Numbered from the stretch's first letter, positions 11,560-24,046 are shown. The stretch is DNA of 46,000 bases from Chrysomallon squamiferum (GCA_012295275.1 CM022674.1:10381292-10427291); one strand, 5' to 3'. Program-made: numbers and translations. The notes: generated by a model from the sequence alone, not told the origin.

Positions 11560-14287
11560 TCACAGACTAAATAGATAGATAGATAAACACACTAAGTAAT
11601 ACTATACTGTTGTATGTTATTGAATCATATAATGTTGTGTTTGTTTATAATCGCCATGTTTCAGGCCGACCGGTTTTTCAATGAGCTCCATACATACAAC
11701 CCAGAAGCCAACCGCTGGACACAGCTAAACAGTGTGTCAGCAACTGTACCAGAGCCAGTGGCTGGTCACTCAGTGTCCATCGTACATGACACAATGGTGG
11801 TCTTCGGAGGATCTCATGTACCAGCAGCAGGGTAATGTTTTCTTATTATAATCTATCTGTTAATACCATTGTTAACACAGGTAAGTGGTTGAGGTGAATA
11901 TTTAGAACAGTTAAAATTAAATATTTACTGATTACATTTTGTTTTTGTTGAAATCTGTTGTTTCTTCTTCTTTATTTAAATTCACATTAAACAGTATTGA
12001 AATATTCTTTTATCTTCATTTTAGCTATGACTTTATGTTTATAACATTGTTATTTAAGGTTTATTCAGTAATCTTTTTTATTGGATTATTATGTTTTAAT
12101 CTCTCTCTTTTTAATATATGTTTTGTTATTTTAGTCATCTTTCACTGTTTTGCTTTAATTATTGTTATTTGTTTACAATGTTTGTTTAATTTTTTTAAAA
12201 CACTGATACCAGATTAGTATTAGTATTATAAAGTAATGAGCTGTCATTGTTATATCAGTGAGTCACAAATATAACTTTGTATTTCCTCTTTTCATACAGA
12301 AGCAATGATGTTTGGATTTTTGATTTCATACATTTGTCATGGAAACTGCAACCAATAGCAGGACCCAGACCCAATATGAGATATGGCCAGTCACAAGTGA
12401 GTATGTGCAGAATTCACTCTGACTGTTCTGTGTGTGTGTGTGTTATCTTTTCTTTCTTTATTATTTCATTCTTGATTTTTAATTTTATTCACTCAAAATT
12501 AGAAGAAATTGTTAATGAAAATAATTTGAATTGATTTTCTTGCAGACTACAGTTGATGATGAACACATTTTGATTCTTGGTGGCTGTGGTGGACCAAACC
12601 AGGTTAGATTAAGAATTTTCTTCTTTCTACAAATTCTCTTCATATCTTGTGTTTTCAAAGATAAAGCCTACTTCATATTTAATATTTTCTGCCATTTAGA
12701 TAGAGATAACATAAGAGATTTTATAAGTTACAGAATCATTTGTTTAGTTTACTGTCTTTTTCCAGTTCTAGTACTTTATTAAAACTTTATGTATAAAGTT
12801 CAGTATCAAATGAAATATACTAGTTTTTTAATTCAGCTGGTTTTCTTCTTTTATATATGTATTTTCTTGTAATTTAGAAAAAAGTTTCTTTTTCACAATT
12901 TAGATTTTCAATGATATTTGGTTGCTATCTCTGAATGATCGAGACTGGACATGGGTTGAGGTCAAAGTTCAAAACAGTGAGTTTGCTGCCACTCAACTCT
13001 GGTGTCACCCAGTGTGCAAGGTTTGTTTTATGACATGATGAATATTCATGAAAATATTGAACAATACCAAAAGTATTTCACGTTTTATAATGTATTTACA
13101 GATCAGCTATTCCTTAGTAATGAATTACAGTTAAACAAGATCTGCTTAATAAAATTAACATTAAATAAACATTATTAATTATATTTTGTTTTGTGTAGTT
13201 TAGGTCAGTCATCTAAATCACTATTTATCCAGTAACTTAAAAACTGTAGCAGGTTTATTCTAAAAACTACTGATAGTTACTATATACCAATGTGAATTAT
13301 TGTAGATTAAATACTTTTTTTCTGTAGTGATGTTATTAAACAAAAGTATTTTTAACTTTGATTTTGTTATTATTGTAGGTTGGTGACACTCTAGTTATTT
13401 TAAATAAACCACCAAAACTGAGTGAATCGCCAACACTGACATCATCCCAGTCCCTGCAGTCTAACCAGTTGATGTCAGCGAGACAGGCTGAGGTTCAGTA
13501 CCAGATGTCAGCAGATGTCCAAGGTAGACCAAGACAGTTGGGCAACAGAGAAACTCAGTCAGTGAGACATGGAGACAGACCAGGAGGCAGAGCAAATAAC
13601 AGAGGACAGGAAAATCAGCCAGGTGGTCTACCTGATGTTGGTAGAGAAAATCAACCAGGTCCTTCATATGTACATCAGCCAGAAAACGTGGTTAGCCATG
13701 GTGATCAGGAAAATGCTGCAAGATCATTAATTAATGTACAGGGAGGAAATAGAGCAGGAGTTTCAGGTTTTCAGAAACCAGGAATTGTATCAAATCAGGA
13801 CAGTTCTAGCATGGATCATAGGGGTGGGACTCTGAACCTAAGACCAGGCCCACCCTCAGTGAAACCAAACTCCATGCATGATCGACAAAAACAGCTCGAC
13901 TTGTTGCGTAAATACGAAGAGAGAATCCGACAACATAGAAATCCCTCCACCTCATCGATCACAGTTGCAAGATCAAACCCTAGTTGTGACAGTTTTTTTC
14001 GAGAACCACGAATACCTATGTGTCTCTACTTACTTGACATCAGCAGTGTCGCCCAGACACAGACAACAACATGGTTGTGTCCAAGAGAAACTTTTGTCTG
14101 TAATAGTAATGATGACAGATCTATCACAATATTTTATTCTCTTGTTGAGGGCCGAGCTGAGCTGATTTTGTTTGGAGGAATTCAAATGGACTTGTCATCA
14201 ACTCAGAGAAGAATGGACATGAGCTCAAAATCTCATCTTGTTAGTAATAACCTGTATGTGCTTCATGCTTGTAAACCAAAGTTCTGA
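9890..14287 (+). CDS. FBXO42: F-box only protein 42 (F-box + kelch), complete
   Basis: Eight coding exons: 9890-10058, 10580-10813, 11243-11346, 11665-11831, 12300-12396, 12546-12602, 12904-13020, 13379-14287. Together they give 1854 bases, a 617-residue protein (human about 717), with every junction phase consistent. The F-box (residues about 20-56) reads [17 protein letters not shown]...LVCKQWHRL and would bind SKP1. Kelch blades follow: [24 protein letters not shown] and [13 protein letters not shown]. Then comes the family block [15 protein letters not shown], a polar Q/G/N/R-rich linker (about 330-530), and a conserved C-terminal strand set (MCLYLLDIS ... [10 protein letters not shown] ... 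[11 protein letters not shown]). The family is a substrate receptor of SCF ubiquitin ligases, with p53 the reported human target. I chose ATG 9890 because the frame upstream has only a GTG at 9806, and MAVEGD puts the F-box near the N terminus. Confidence 0.96.
11524..11558. repeat. (AC)n microsatellite in FBXO42 intron 3
   Basis: About 17 AC dinucleotides, followed by a short GATA run at 11574-11584, in the intron between exons 11243-11346 and 11665-11831. Confidence 0.95.
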
Positions 14288-15030
14288 TATCCAGCCACAC
14301 ACATATATAAATAAATATTACTGATATGCTGTGAGATCCTCTTTAAGTTTTATATATATATAAAACTAACAATAAATATCACTGGCATCATATTAAGGTT
14401 TTTATATACGATAATAAATCTCATCATCATGCTGTGAGAGAGAGTTAGGTTATTTATATTTGAACTATAAATCTCACATATATCACACACTGCTTAGATT
14501 TTTATATGTAATTAATAGTACATGTCACTGACAGTGTGAGACTGTTTAGGTTTTTATATATAAACATAATAAACATCACTGCCATTGTGTTGTGAGATGC
14601 TGGTTAGGTTTTTTTTTTATGTAGATAATAATAAATATAGAAATTGTGCTGTGAGATACTGGTTAGGTTTTATATGTAGATAATAATAAATATCACAGAC
14701 ATGTGAGATACTGGTTTGGTTTTTTATGTAGATAATAATAAATATCACAGACACTGTGCTGTGAGATGCTAGTTAGGTTTATCATATAAAACCTAATAAT
14801 ACATATAACTGATGTTGTGAGACAGTGTTTAGGTTATTTACATATAATAATAAATCTCACTGACATGATGTGAGACTGTGTTTTTAGGTGTATATGTAAT
14901 TAATAATATATAATTACTGACGTGAGTGTGTAGGTTATTTATATGTAATAATAAACATGAGACACATTTCAGGTTGTACATTATAACTAATAAAATAGAC
15001 TTTAGGTTTTATATGTAAATAATAAAACTG
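14288..15030 (+). repeat. Degenerate 53-60-bp minisatellite after FBXO42 stop, rich in AATAAA
   Basis: Loose tandem copies of GTGAGATACTGGTTAGGTTT ... TATATGTA ... AATAATAAATATCAC. The AATAAA hexamer first occurs at 14310-14315, then again near 14371, 14412, 14570, 14630, 14688, 14739, 14851, 14950, 14990 and 15020. Any of these could be the FBXO42 poly(A) signal. Confidence 0.8.
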
Positions 15031-17100
15031 GCATCAAATTATGAATTCCCATATAATGGATTATCTTTTGAGTTTAATTAACATGAACTGTTGTTATATT
15101 TGAAAGAAAATTAATATAGCTGAACAGTCTCACAAGAGTACTAGTTTGTATATGTTGTGTGTATAAATGTGTGTGAAATATTTCTTTTCATGTATTTATG
15201 TGTTTAATGTGAAATTTAATGTTTTATTTTTATATATTTTCATTTTAAATAGTGAATTTTAGTTAATGGCAAATGTTTTTGAAGGAAGAAACTAATTATT
15301 TTTAATATAGTATTTTTACACAGACATATTTTTTCCAGCTTTAATTTTAAAAAAAGAAAAGAAAAAAGTAATAATAATAATGCAAATTGAATTACCTTCA
15401 GAACAAATTTTATGAAAGTTGTGAAGATTATATTTTAAAATGAAACTTTTTAAAACATTAGTTCAAATGTTTCTGCTTTTTCAAAAACAGTTCAATAATA
15501 TCAGCAGGCTGAATGAAAGTTTACTCTTAATTTAAGAAAAAGAAAACAAGAGAAAAAAGAAATCACAACTGATAATGTTTGAAAAAAATGGAGGAATCAA
15601 TTTTGCCAGTGATTAATACCTGTATGTACTGATACAATATTGGTTTATACCATATACTGACTTACTTTTAAGTAATTATTTTATTTACCTTTAACAGCCA
15701 ATTTTTTGTGCTGGGATCTTGGTAAACAAAGAAACAAAGCTTTAGGACCTTTCTCTTTATCATTTTAATACCTTTCTTTCCATGTAATGTAAATCCATTT
15801 AAAGTTTTGCTGTCTGTGAGTAATGACATTTTGGTTTCATAATTCCTGTTTTATGAATTACCACCAGGAATGAGTAAGTTCACAAACATAAGGTGCTCCT
15901 ATAATACTACTACTACCAATTTTTTTAGATTATATTAAACTAGTTTTAAATGATTAACAGAAACTTGTGGTTTTAATTACTGTTCTTCGTGTACTAAACC
16001 AAATATTAAAATAAATAAATAAATAAGAACACTAAGCATTAATATCTAAATTCATTGAGCTGTTGTTCATTCACTCTGCTGTGCACTGGCTTGGTTAGAA
16101 TTTAACACACATTTTCTTTACTGAAATTTCTCCTTTTAACACTCAAACTCATATATAAATACAAAATTACTTTCTAAAAACTTTATTACCAAGAAATAAA
16201 AAAGGACAAAACTCAGTGGATACACTCAAATTTATTGACCTAAATATCCATTAAAAAAAATGTAAATCAAAATAATTCTTATTTCTAATAATAAAAATAA
16301 ATACAATACAAATATAAACAAGAATAAAATATTGCACATTTTAAAGTGTTAAAAACAGAAATATCACAAAATATATCGTATACAAATTTTTAGACATGAT
16401 TATTTTAAAAGAATATATATAACTATTGGTGTAAACTAATTTCAAACAATAATGTAAATAAGCATTGCAAGACAACAATTAATAAAATTTGCTTTCAAAA
16501 AGAGTGACGTTTGGATTCTTGAATTATTTACTAGTATCAAATTTTTAAAATATTATATAGATAGGACAGTGCTTCATGTACTTATTGATATTGTTTAAGC
16601 ACAGGGTAGCCAACTAAATCCAAGCATCCTTCTTATTCTTTTTTCCCAAAATACAAGACAACATTTTCCTACTCTTTACTGGTACAAAATATGCTACAAA
16701 CATTTTTTTCCCCATGATTAGTGTGGTATCTAGGATTTAAGTAAAGACTGTCAACTACATCCTGCAATGTGTGTATCTGTTGAGGAGAAAACAAGTGAAC
16801 TTCCATTTACATCAATATTAGCTAAGTACAGATGGACAGAAGAATCGCAGTTGAAAGTTACATCCCAACTGAATTATGAGAAAGATAACAACAATAAATA
16901 TAAAATTATCCCAGATGTAGAATCAATAGATGATTATTTGGATATATGAGGAAAGAGAAAACCTACAGAGAAAAGTAAGAGATTAAAATTAAGTGACTTC
17001 AAAACCAGGCAAATTTGCAATTAAAAAAGAGAGAAGAAATTATGTAGAGTACTTCTGAATACAGCTGTTAATGAAGGAAAATCTTGAATAGATTACAAGA
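15031..17100. other. Intergenic AT-rich DNA
   Basis: No gene is recognised. The open frame at 16767-16949 (60 codons) is bounded by stops and has no motif. It sits just upstream of the retroelement fragment and may be part of it, but I cannot show this. Confidence 0.5.
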
Positions 17101-17383
17101 CACACTTCAAACTTCAAAGACATAATTAAAGTACTCAAGAAGTGCTTTGCCACAAATTGTACTGAAGAACTTATACAAATCAATTAAGATAAGTTTGAAG
17201 ACAACCAGGTAAATCCTCGCTGGAGCTGAGCTGGGACAAACCACACAGCATTTGCTATTTTTTGGCTTATCCTTCTGTGACTCATGATATTTTGGATACT
17301 TTAAAGACAGTTTTCTGAAATCTTTGATATGATTTACTGATATGGAACAATGAAATACAGAGACACTTGTTTCTCGATTAAGC

Positions 17384-17581
17384 ATGAAGATTAATTTCCT
17401 GAAACAGATGCTGATCTTGGAAAATCAACAAAAAATTAACCTTAATATAAACAGAAGATGTATGACCAAGAAAATTAAATCCACAGAGTTTCAGGATGGG
17501 TTCATGAAGGAAATGTCAGAATGTACGATTATCCCTGGTCCTATAGTGCTAGTTAAGAAGAAAAATGGAAGTAGTGTATAG
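17384..17581 (+). mobile_element. Degraded Ty3/gypsy reverse-transcriptase fragment
   Basis: A 65-codon open stretch ends with EMSECTIIPG then PIVLVKKKNGSSV. PIVLVKKK(D/N)GS is the signature at the start of Ty3/gypsy reverse transcriptase (normally SPIVLVKKKDGS..FCVDYR), preceded as usual by a helix ending in a (G/C)xIxPS-like turn. A stop follows at once, where FCVDYR should be, and no catalytic YxDD box can be read downstream. It is a dead remnant. The plus-strand orientation is opposite to the other gypsy remnant at 29-30 kb. Confidence 0.5.
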
Positions 17582-18652
17582 ATAACAAGAACACTATCTA
17601 CTATCAGACCAGGTGAGTACATGGAAATGGAGTTTCTACAGTGGTTAGACAATTCATCAATGCCCAACACTATCATGTGGCCTTCTCCAGATGTCTTCAC
17701 AAGTCATTTCTGCCAGATACATGCAGTGTCCATTCCTACAGAAGTTGATACAAATGTTTAAAATTTCATTCATGTGATATATCTACATCACATTCTGATA
17801 CTATCAATGTAGACTTGATGACATACTCCAAAGGTATGTTGTCTAAGTCAAATCAATGTTACTGGCACTGACTAGTTTTGCTGAGGAAGTCATCTCTCTA
17901 GATCTAGAACAATAGTTTGAGTATTTTGTAATAAAAATTGTTAAAATGCAGAAAGATCAACTGGTTTGACTAGTACATGGTACTTTCTAAGATGGATGTC
18001 TAACAGATATAGAACACTGTGTTGGTGAAATCATGGCAGCAGCAATATCAACCAATTACTGTTCAATTCACTTCAAGGATCCACAAAAACAGTGCACTGA
18101 ACTGATAGAACCTGTGAGACACTGCAACACGAACTACAGAAGATTTGCCTTTTACAAAATCTTCTATATCTCAGAAATAAGAAAGAACATGAAAATGTTC
18201 CGATTAAAATATACACATTTTTAATTGAAATAAAAAACAAACTAACTTTTCACGAGAACAGGCCCTTCATTATTATTAAAAATAAGTTTTTAATTTGGTC
18301 TGTCATTTAATTAATAAATACTTTTTCTCTATAATTTAACATTTAAATGAAAATGAATGGAATGTGCATGAGTTATTCAAAATGCTGTTTATCAAAACTA
18401 TTTATTTATTCATATGCTGTCCAATATTCTGGGTCAAATCTCCATGTTTCAATCACTATAGTTTAGGAAAATATGACAAATTGTCATACAAATATAACTA
18501 TGTGGGAGCAGATTAAAAGATCTTGATGTGTGTGTGTGTGAGTGTGCGAGCGCACGCGTGTGTGACAATATCATTTAGCATAATTAACTAAGTATACAGA
18601 ATTTCATATAATGTCATTATAATAGTGAAAAACCCTGAAAACATATACACAT
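17582..18652. other. Intergenic DNA, probable retroelement debris
   Basis: No readable gene. The open frame at 18033-18224 has no recognisable motif. A short TG run interrupted by GAGCGCACGCG sits at about 18527-18563. Confidence 0.4.
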
Positions 18653-21600
18653 TCACAAAGCCAAAATCTGTATAAAATTTGCAAGTATTAAACAAAATAC
18701 AGGTATGGAGATTTGTTTTTCACTGTGACTAAAAACATTGGGGTCAAATTTAAAACAGTTTGAACCGTCAACCACTTTATAATTCTGAGCCTCACAAAAT
18801 GCTGTTCCATTCGGGTAATGTTCACCTAGAAACAATCAAAATGATAATCCAGTTAAAATCGCTAGCAGTGTTTCTTTATGTCAGATGTATAAACATGAAA
18901 GTATGCATGCGTGACACTGATGTTCACACACACACACACGTGTTTATATATCTTTCAAAATGCAAATGTAACTAATGGCCTAAAACTAAAGAAAAATAAT
19001 AATTTTATTCTTAAAGATTGTTATTTAATTAAGTGAACGTCCAGAAAATAGTATATTAATAAATAAAAAAATATATATGTCTGTCTCTCTGTCTCTCTCT
19101 CTCTCTCTCTCGATCCACACAACATATATATATATATATATAAATATATATGAAACCACACTTATAAAAAGTACTCACCAATGCTTTCACCATTGTAGGA
19201 TGCTGTTTTGCATTCATCATAGAGGGTGTCACAAAAATCCATACACACAGACAGTTTTCTGAAAAATTACATTATTTATAATAAAGTCATTAAATTAACA
19301 GGGCAAACTTTTTTTATTATTAATATTTTTATTTAAATTATTTAATAATCATAAACATGATTAAATCTATGACATCTCATGTATCATAATGCATCTTTAT
19401 TACAGTAGTTTGCATCATACATGTCCACTGTAGAAAATTTGTAAATTCTTAATAAATGACACATGATACTGAATGTACACAAACACTGATAAACAGAAAT
19501 ACAGATGTACACATATACACACACACACACAAACACAAAAAAATACAAAATCAATAAAATATGAAACACACATACACACACATACACAAGCCCCCCCTAA
19601 AAAATCAATAAAATATGAAATACACACACACCACAGTATCATGAGAATGTATAGATACACTATCACACACACACACACACAATATACATCACTGAGATGC
19701 ATGTGATCTGTGTGATTTGCCAATCTGTGCTACCTCAAGATCATGCTGCACATACTCATGACTGGAAAAACACCTGCAATCTGGAGATCACCCAAGACAA
19801 GTCAATTAGCACTAACAGGAAAGACTCTGTTAATTTTCACAACACTAGAAGACATTTTAAAATATGTGGGCTGCCATATAATTCACACCTAACCATGTAA
19901 CTTGTTGTACACTCTCATCATGGAAATAGAGACCTGACTGATCAGTTTCAAATGTAATTTACTTGTCTACCGTTTTTTTTTTTTTTTACACCCTTCACTC
20001 AGAAGTTCTTGGATATATTTTGTTTAATGATCAGATTTCCGGATTTAATTAAATCCTGGGGACTTTGTGACGACATTCATTACATAGGTTCTCAGTGACA
20101 TTTGGGGAGACCTGAAAAACACTTTTATCCATGACCATATTAATTGTTTCTTTTCAGAATGTAAGTCAAGAATATCTTCAGATATTAGAAAATATGAAAT
20201 GTTTTTTAATTTTAATAATATGGATCTTCCGACACTGAAAAAAGCAAAGACAGAAAGAAAAAAAATTGGAATTTAATAAATTTAGTGCTTTTTGACACTT
20301 CCGACATTCATTTTATTCTAAATCTTATACATGGATGCAAATCATAATTATTAATTTGATAATAAGTAAACAGGTGTTTTCAGGTTTTTAGTTTTTATCT
20401 TATTTAGCTATATGTTAATGAATTATGGTTTCCAAAATTAAATTTTACTGTTGGGTCATTCCGTGTCAAATCCCCCCCCCCCAAAAAATTTTTTAAACCC
20501 GACCGTCTCAGATTTTTATAAAACTTGGTATACTTTTGACTGGGATCCCACAGCACCAAATCTGAAATGTTAGCCCAATCAGACCAGTGGTGTGGGAGAT
20601 ATGGCCCACCGAATTTTGAGATTTTTGCCAAAAATGGGTGTGACCACCATCCTTAGAACCCTTATATCTCAGGAACTACTGGGCCAATCTTCATAAAATT
20701 GGTATTGTTAGAAAGGCAAAATGACAAGGATTCCAAATCTGCCATTTTTGTTTAGTTTGGAAAATATTGGAGTACCTTGACCGTTTGACCTTTGCTATGA
20801 CCTTGAAATTGACGTGATCTTGAGATGACCTTTATTGAAATTTAATCTCCCATATGTTAACTAAAACATATAAAAGTTTCCTGGGTGTAATTTTTTTGTT
20901 TAGCCACAATATAGATTTAAAAAATGCACATACATGAAAATAACACCTTTTCAGCCATTAACATCTGATTAACTAAAACCTGAATGATCAAATGGCAGAT
21001 TTGGAATCCTTGTCTTATTGCTAACAATAGGATTCCAATTTTAATGAAGATTGTTTTTCTGTCCTTTCTAGTTGCCTTTGAATGGAGATGACAGGACTTT
21101 TTATTGACAGAATAGAATTCAAATCAAAGAAACAACAACCAGCGGTTTGTGGGTTATCACCAAATTCTCCCATTGTTTTAAAGCCATCCTCTGCAGGTAA
21201 TCAGGGTAATCAGACAGTCACAAAACTTGTCTCCTGGCACTAGTGTCTTTGGAGGAAAATAAGTGCCCATGCTAACAATTCTTAAAGGTGCTTGCTTTCT
21301 GATTAAGGGGATCACAACAGTTTTTCTACCAATGATCAAGAGAGATGGTGATTCCTAGCATCCAGAATTGATCATTCAGGTTTTAGTTAATCAGATGTCA
21401 ATGGCTGAAAAGGTGTTATTTTCATGTATGTGCATTTTTAAATCTATATTTGGCTAAACAAAAAATATTACACCCAGGAAACTTTATATGTTTTAGTTAA
21501 CATGCAGGAGATTAAATTTCAATAAAGGTCATCTCAAGATCATGTTCCACACGGTCAGTTTCAAGGTCATAGCAAAGGTCAAAAGGTCAAGGTACTCCAA

Positions 21601-23043
21601 TATTTTCCAAACTAAAAATGGCAGATTTGGAATCCTTGTCTTATTGCCTTTCTAACAATACCAATTTTATGAAGATTGGCCCAGTAGTTCCTGAGATATG
21701 AGGGTTCTAAGGTTGGTGGTCACACCCATTTTTGGCAAAAATCTCAAAATTCGGTGGGCCGTATCTCCCACACCACTGGTCTGATTGAGCTAAAATTTCA
21801 GATTTGGTGCTGTGGGATCCCAGTCAACAAGTATACCAAGTTTCATAAAAATCTGAGACGGTCGGGTTTAAACCATTGGGTGTTTTGACATGGAATGACC
21901 CTGTTCCATCTTTGTAGTGATTCCAAGCAGATTACTAAGGGTAAAAAGAACAAATCAAGTTGGATGTGAATGAAATAATACGATGAAACATAAACACACC
22001 AGTAACAAAATATTTGTTTTAAAATGAATAAATAGGTCAGTGTTACTTTAATGGACTGAATCTTCAGGTTACAAATTGAAAAAATATTCTTATCTAAGAT
22101 AACATGTTTTGATTATTTTTATTATGGATTTTTCCTCCTCTCAGTGATTTGTTCTTCTCGTAGCTGAAAAATGGTAAACGAAGGTAACTTTTTGATGCCC
22201 TAACTCACTTTAAGCACTGAAAATGCCAAAATAATACATATGGGTAAGAAATGATTTTCTGTTTTTTCTTTATTCCTTCTACTCAATTCTTACTGCATGT
22301 TTTAAACTAAATTATACTGGAAAAAACCTGAACTGGCAAATTTTATTTCAATGATATTAATTGATAATATCATAGGATATAACTAAATAAATAGACAAAG
22401 GGAATTTTAAAAAATACATACTATTAATATTTAAAAACATTAAATCTCTTCCTAATGTCAAGTTAATCTCCATATGACACCAGTCTTGATGTTTTCAAAA
22501 CCAAAAGTGAAGTGATGTTTACAGCTGTTCCCAGAGTTATTAATTTTCAGTTGTCATATCTGTATAACAAGATAATGCTAGAGTGTCTTGTGCGATTGCA
22601 AGATTGTTGCACATTTAATGGATCAAAAGAATGCACAACTTGATTTTAAAATAGTGCTGTCAGGCAAATTGCATGGAACAGATTCAACACATTATAGTAT
22701 CATCAGCATGTATGTAGATACACTACAATACCCAAAATACAGTGAAATGCATACAGAAAAACAGAAACATTCTCCCAAATACAATATGAGTATTCATAGT
22801 TTTGCAGACATATACACAACACATAAAAGAGAAAAACCTACTCTCTATACCACTGGTGTTGATCTGGACTACAGAAGTAACACATTAAGTAATTCATGTA
22901 GTTTTTACAACTTGTGGTTGCTTTGTGCAGTGGATACATCTTGGAAAATACTGATGTCACTTCAGTTCGTTTACAGCATGCAGATGGGGCATACCACGAA
23001 CAGTTCACCAGACCTTGCTGAACTGAAGGCAGACGATAATCAT
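18653..23043 (-). CDS. Folate-receptor / riboflavin-binding-family protein, probable GPI anchor (partial)
   Basis: Minus-strand exons in transcript order: 23043-22851, 19258-19179, 18825-18653 (stop). The first reads NCSWYAPSACCKRTEV ... SCKNYMNYLMCYFCSPDQHQ, the family pattern W..N/SACC ... C ... C...CSP. The second reads KLSVCMDFCDTLYDECKTA, like the VPLCKEDCEQWWEDCR block of folate receptors. The last reads GEHYPNGTAFCEAQNYKVV..SNCFKF and matches the C-terminal LCE..W...(Y/F)KVSNYS...C region. After residues SHSEKQ comes a 19-residue hydrophobic tail (IPVFCLILANF...) ending at the stop, as in GPI-anchored members. Exons 2 and 3 join in matching phase 1. Exon 1 ends in phase 2 with TG and exon 2 starts with A, which would make a stop, so a small exon between them is missing. 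The signal-peptide exon lies upstream and was not found. Ligand cannot be told: folate, riboflavin, or a Juno- or HHIP-like role are all possible. Confidence 0.8.
19259..20452. other. Intron of folate-receptor-like gene with CA-rich repeats
   Basis: CA-rich low-complexity DNA at 19512-19685. It includes a duplicated AATCAATAAAATATGAAA block (about 19548 and 19603) and a C7 run. Open frames on both strands here are made of TH/HT or CV repeats and are not genes. The unseen small exon may lie here or between 21902 and 22850. Confidence 0.6.
20453..21901. mobile_element. Foldback element with ~530-bp inverted arms
   Basis: The left arm (20453 to about 20993) and right arm (about 21370-21901) are imperfect reverse complements along nearly their whole length. 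The ends read GGGTCATTCCGTGTC and GACATGGAATGACCC. Shared internal landmarks include GGTATACTT..GACTGGGATCCCACAGC and CCTGGGTGTAA. The four bases TGTT flank both sides (CTGTT|GGG and CCC|TGTT), a likely 4-bp target duplication. The middle (about 20994-21370) has no coding sequence, so this is a non-autonomous element. It lies in an intron of the folate-receptor-like gene, so the transcript can form a hairpin of several hundred base pairs. Confidence 0.9.
21902..22850. other. Intron of folate-receptor-like gene
   Basis: Plain AT-rich sequence. The plus-strand open frame covering 22588-23067 starts at a TTG and is a shadow of the minus-strand exon at 22851-23043. Confidence 0.6.
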
Positions 23044-23286
23044 CTGAAAGAAGAAAATTTAATATAACACACAAAAACAAGTGGAGTAATAGTAAATTAT
23101 TATTTATATTTTTGAACAAAAACAAATGGCCTAATTTTGTTTATGCACTGAGATTTTATTTGTGTTGCCTCTGACTTATCTTGCATGTTAGTTTAATGAA
23201 AATATTTTTTTGATATAAATATTATTTTCAAAATCTATTTACTGGCATGGACTATCAGAATTCACAAAACCCATGAATTTAGTTTA

Positions 23287-24046
23287 GGGTCATTCCATGT
23301 CAAATCACCCCCCCAAAACAAAAATGTAAACCCAGCTGTCTTAGATTTTTACCAAATACCCTCAGTATACTTACTGGTGGTACAAATTGTTAAAGGGTCA
23401 TTCCTTGTCAAATCACCCAATGGGTTAAACCCAACTGTCTCAGATTTTTATAAAACTTGGTATACTTGTTGACTGGAATCCCACAGCACCAAATCTGAAA
23501 TGTAGGCCAATCGGACCAGATGTGTAGGAGATATGGCCCCCAGAATTCTGACATTTTTGGCAAAAATGGGCATGACCACCAACCTTTGAACCCTCATATC
23601 TGAGGAACTACTGGGACAATCTTCATAAAATTGGTATTGTTGAAAAGGCAATAAGACAAGGATTCCAAAGTTGCCATTATTGTTCAGTTTGGACAATTAC
23701 ACCCAGGAAACTTTTAGTTAACATGTGGGAGATTAAATTTCAATAAAGGTTATCTCAATGTCATGTGATCCACAGCGTCAATTTCAAGGTCATAACAAAG
23801 GTCAAAAGGTCAGTGACCCCCAAACCCATTTTTGCCAAAAATCTCAAAATTCAGGGAGCCATATCTCCTACACCACTGGTCCAATTGGCCTACATTTCAG
23901 ATTTGGTGCTGTGGGATTCCAGTCAGCAAGTATACCAAGTTTAATAAAAATCTGAGACAGTCGGGTTTAACCCATTGGGTGATTTGACAAGGAATGACCC
24001 TTTAACAATTTGTACCATCAGTAAGTATACTGAGAGTATTTGGTAC
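23287..24046. mobile_element. Second foldback element, nested inverted repeats
   Basis: Same family as the element at 20453. A core with ends GGGTCATTCCTTGTCAAATC (23395) and GATTTGACAAGGAATGACCC (to 24000) has arms of about 300 bases. Outside the core, ACCAAATACCCTCAGTATAC...TTGTTAAA on the left (from 23351) is mirrored by TTTAACAA...GTATACTGAGAGTATTTGGT on the right (to about 24046). Another GGGTCATTCCATGTCAAATC lies outside the left arm at 23287. The family has either longer termini in this copy or one copy inserted into another. Confidence 0.85.

Noticed and set aside
11939-12217. 92-codon hydrophobic plus-strand frame, membrane-protein-like
   Set aside because: It lies in an FBXO42 intron, is T-rich, and hydrophobicity follows from composition; no splice support.
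13878-14165. 95-codon plus-strand frame
   Set aside because: Out-of-frame shadow of the last FBXO42 exon.
16767-16949. 60-codon plus-strand frame starting MCVSVEEK
   Set aside because: No motif, no splice context; could be retroelement debris but cannot be supported.
19384-19723. Minus- and plus-strand frames of CV or TH repeats
   Set aside because: Translations of CA/TG microsatellites in an intron.
20404-20631. 75-codon minus-strand frame in a foldback arm
   Set aside because: It lies in an inverted-repeat arm; the related frame at 23448-23696 is also arm sequence, and neither has a domain.
22588-23067. 159-codon plus-strand frame
   Set aside because: It starts at TTG, has no motif, and lies antisense to a clear folate-receptor-like exon with good splice sites.
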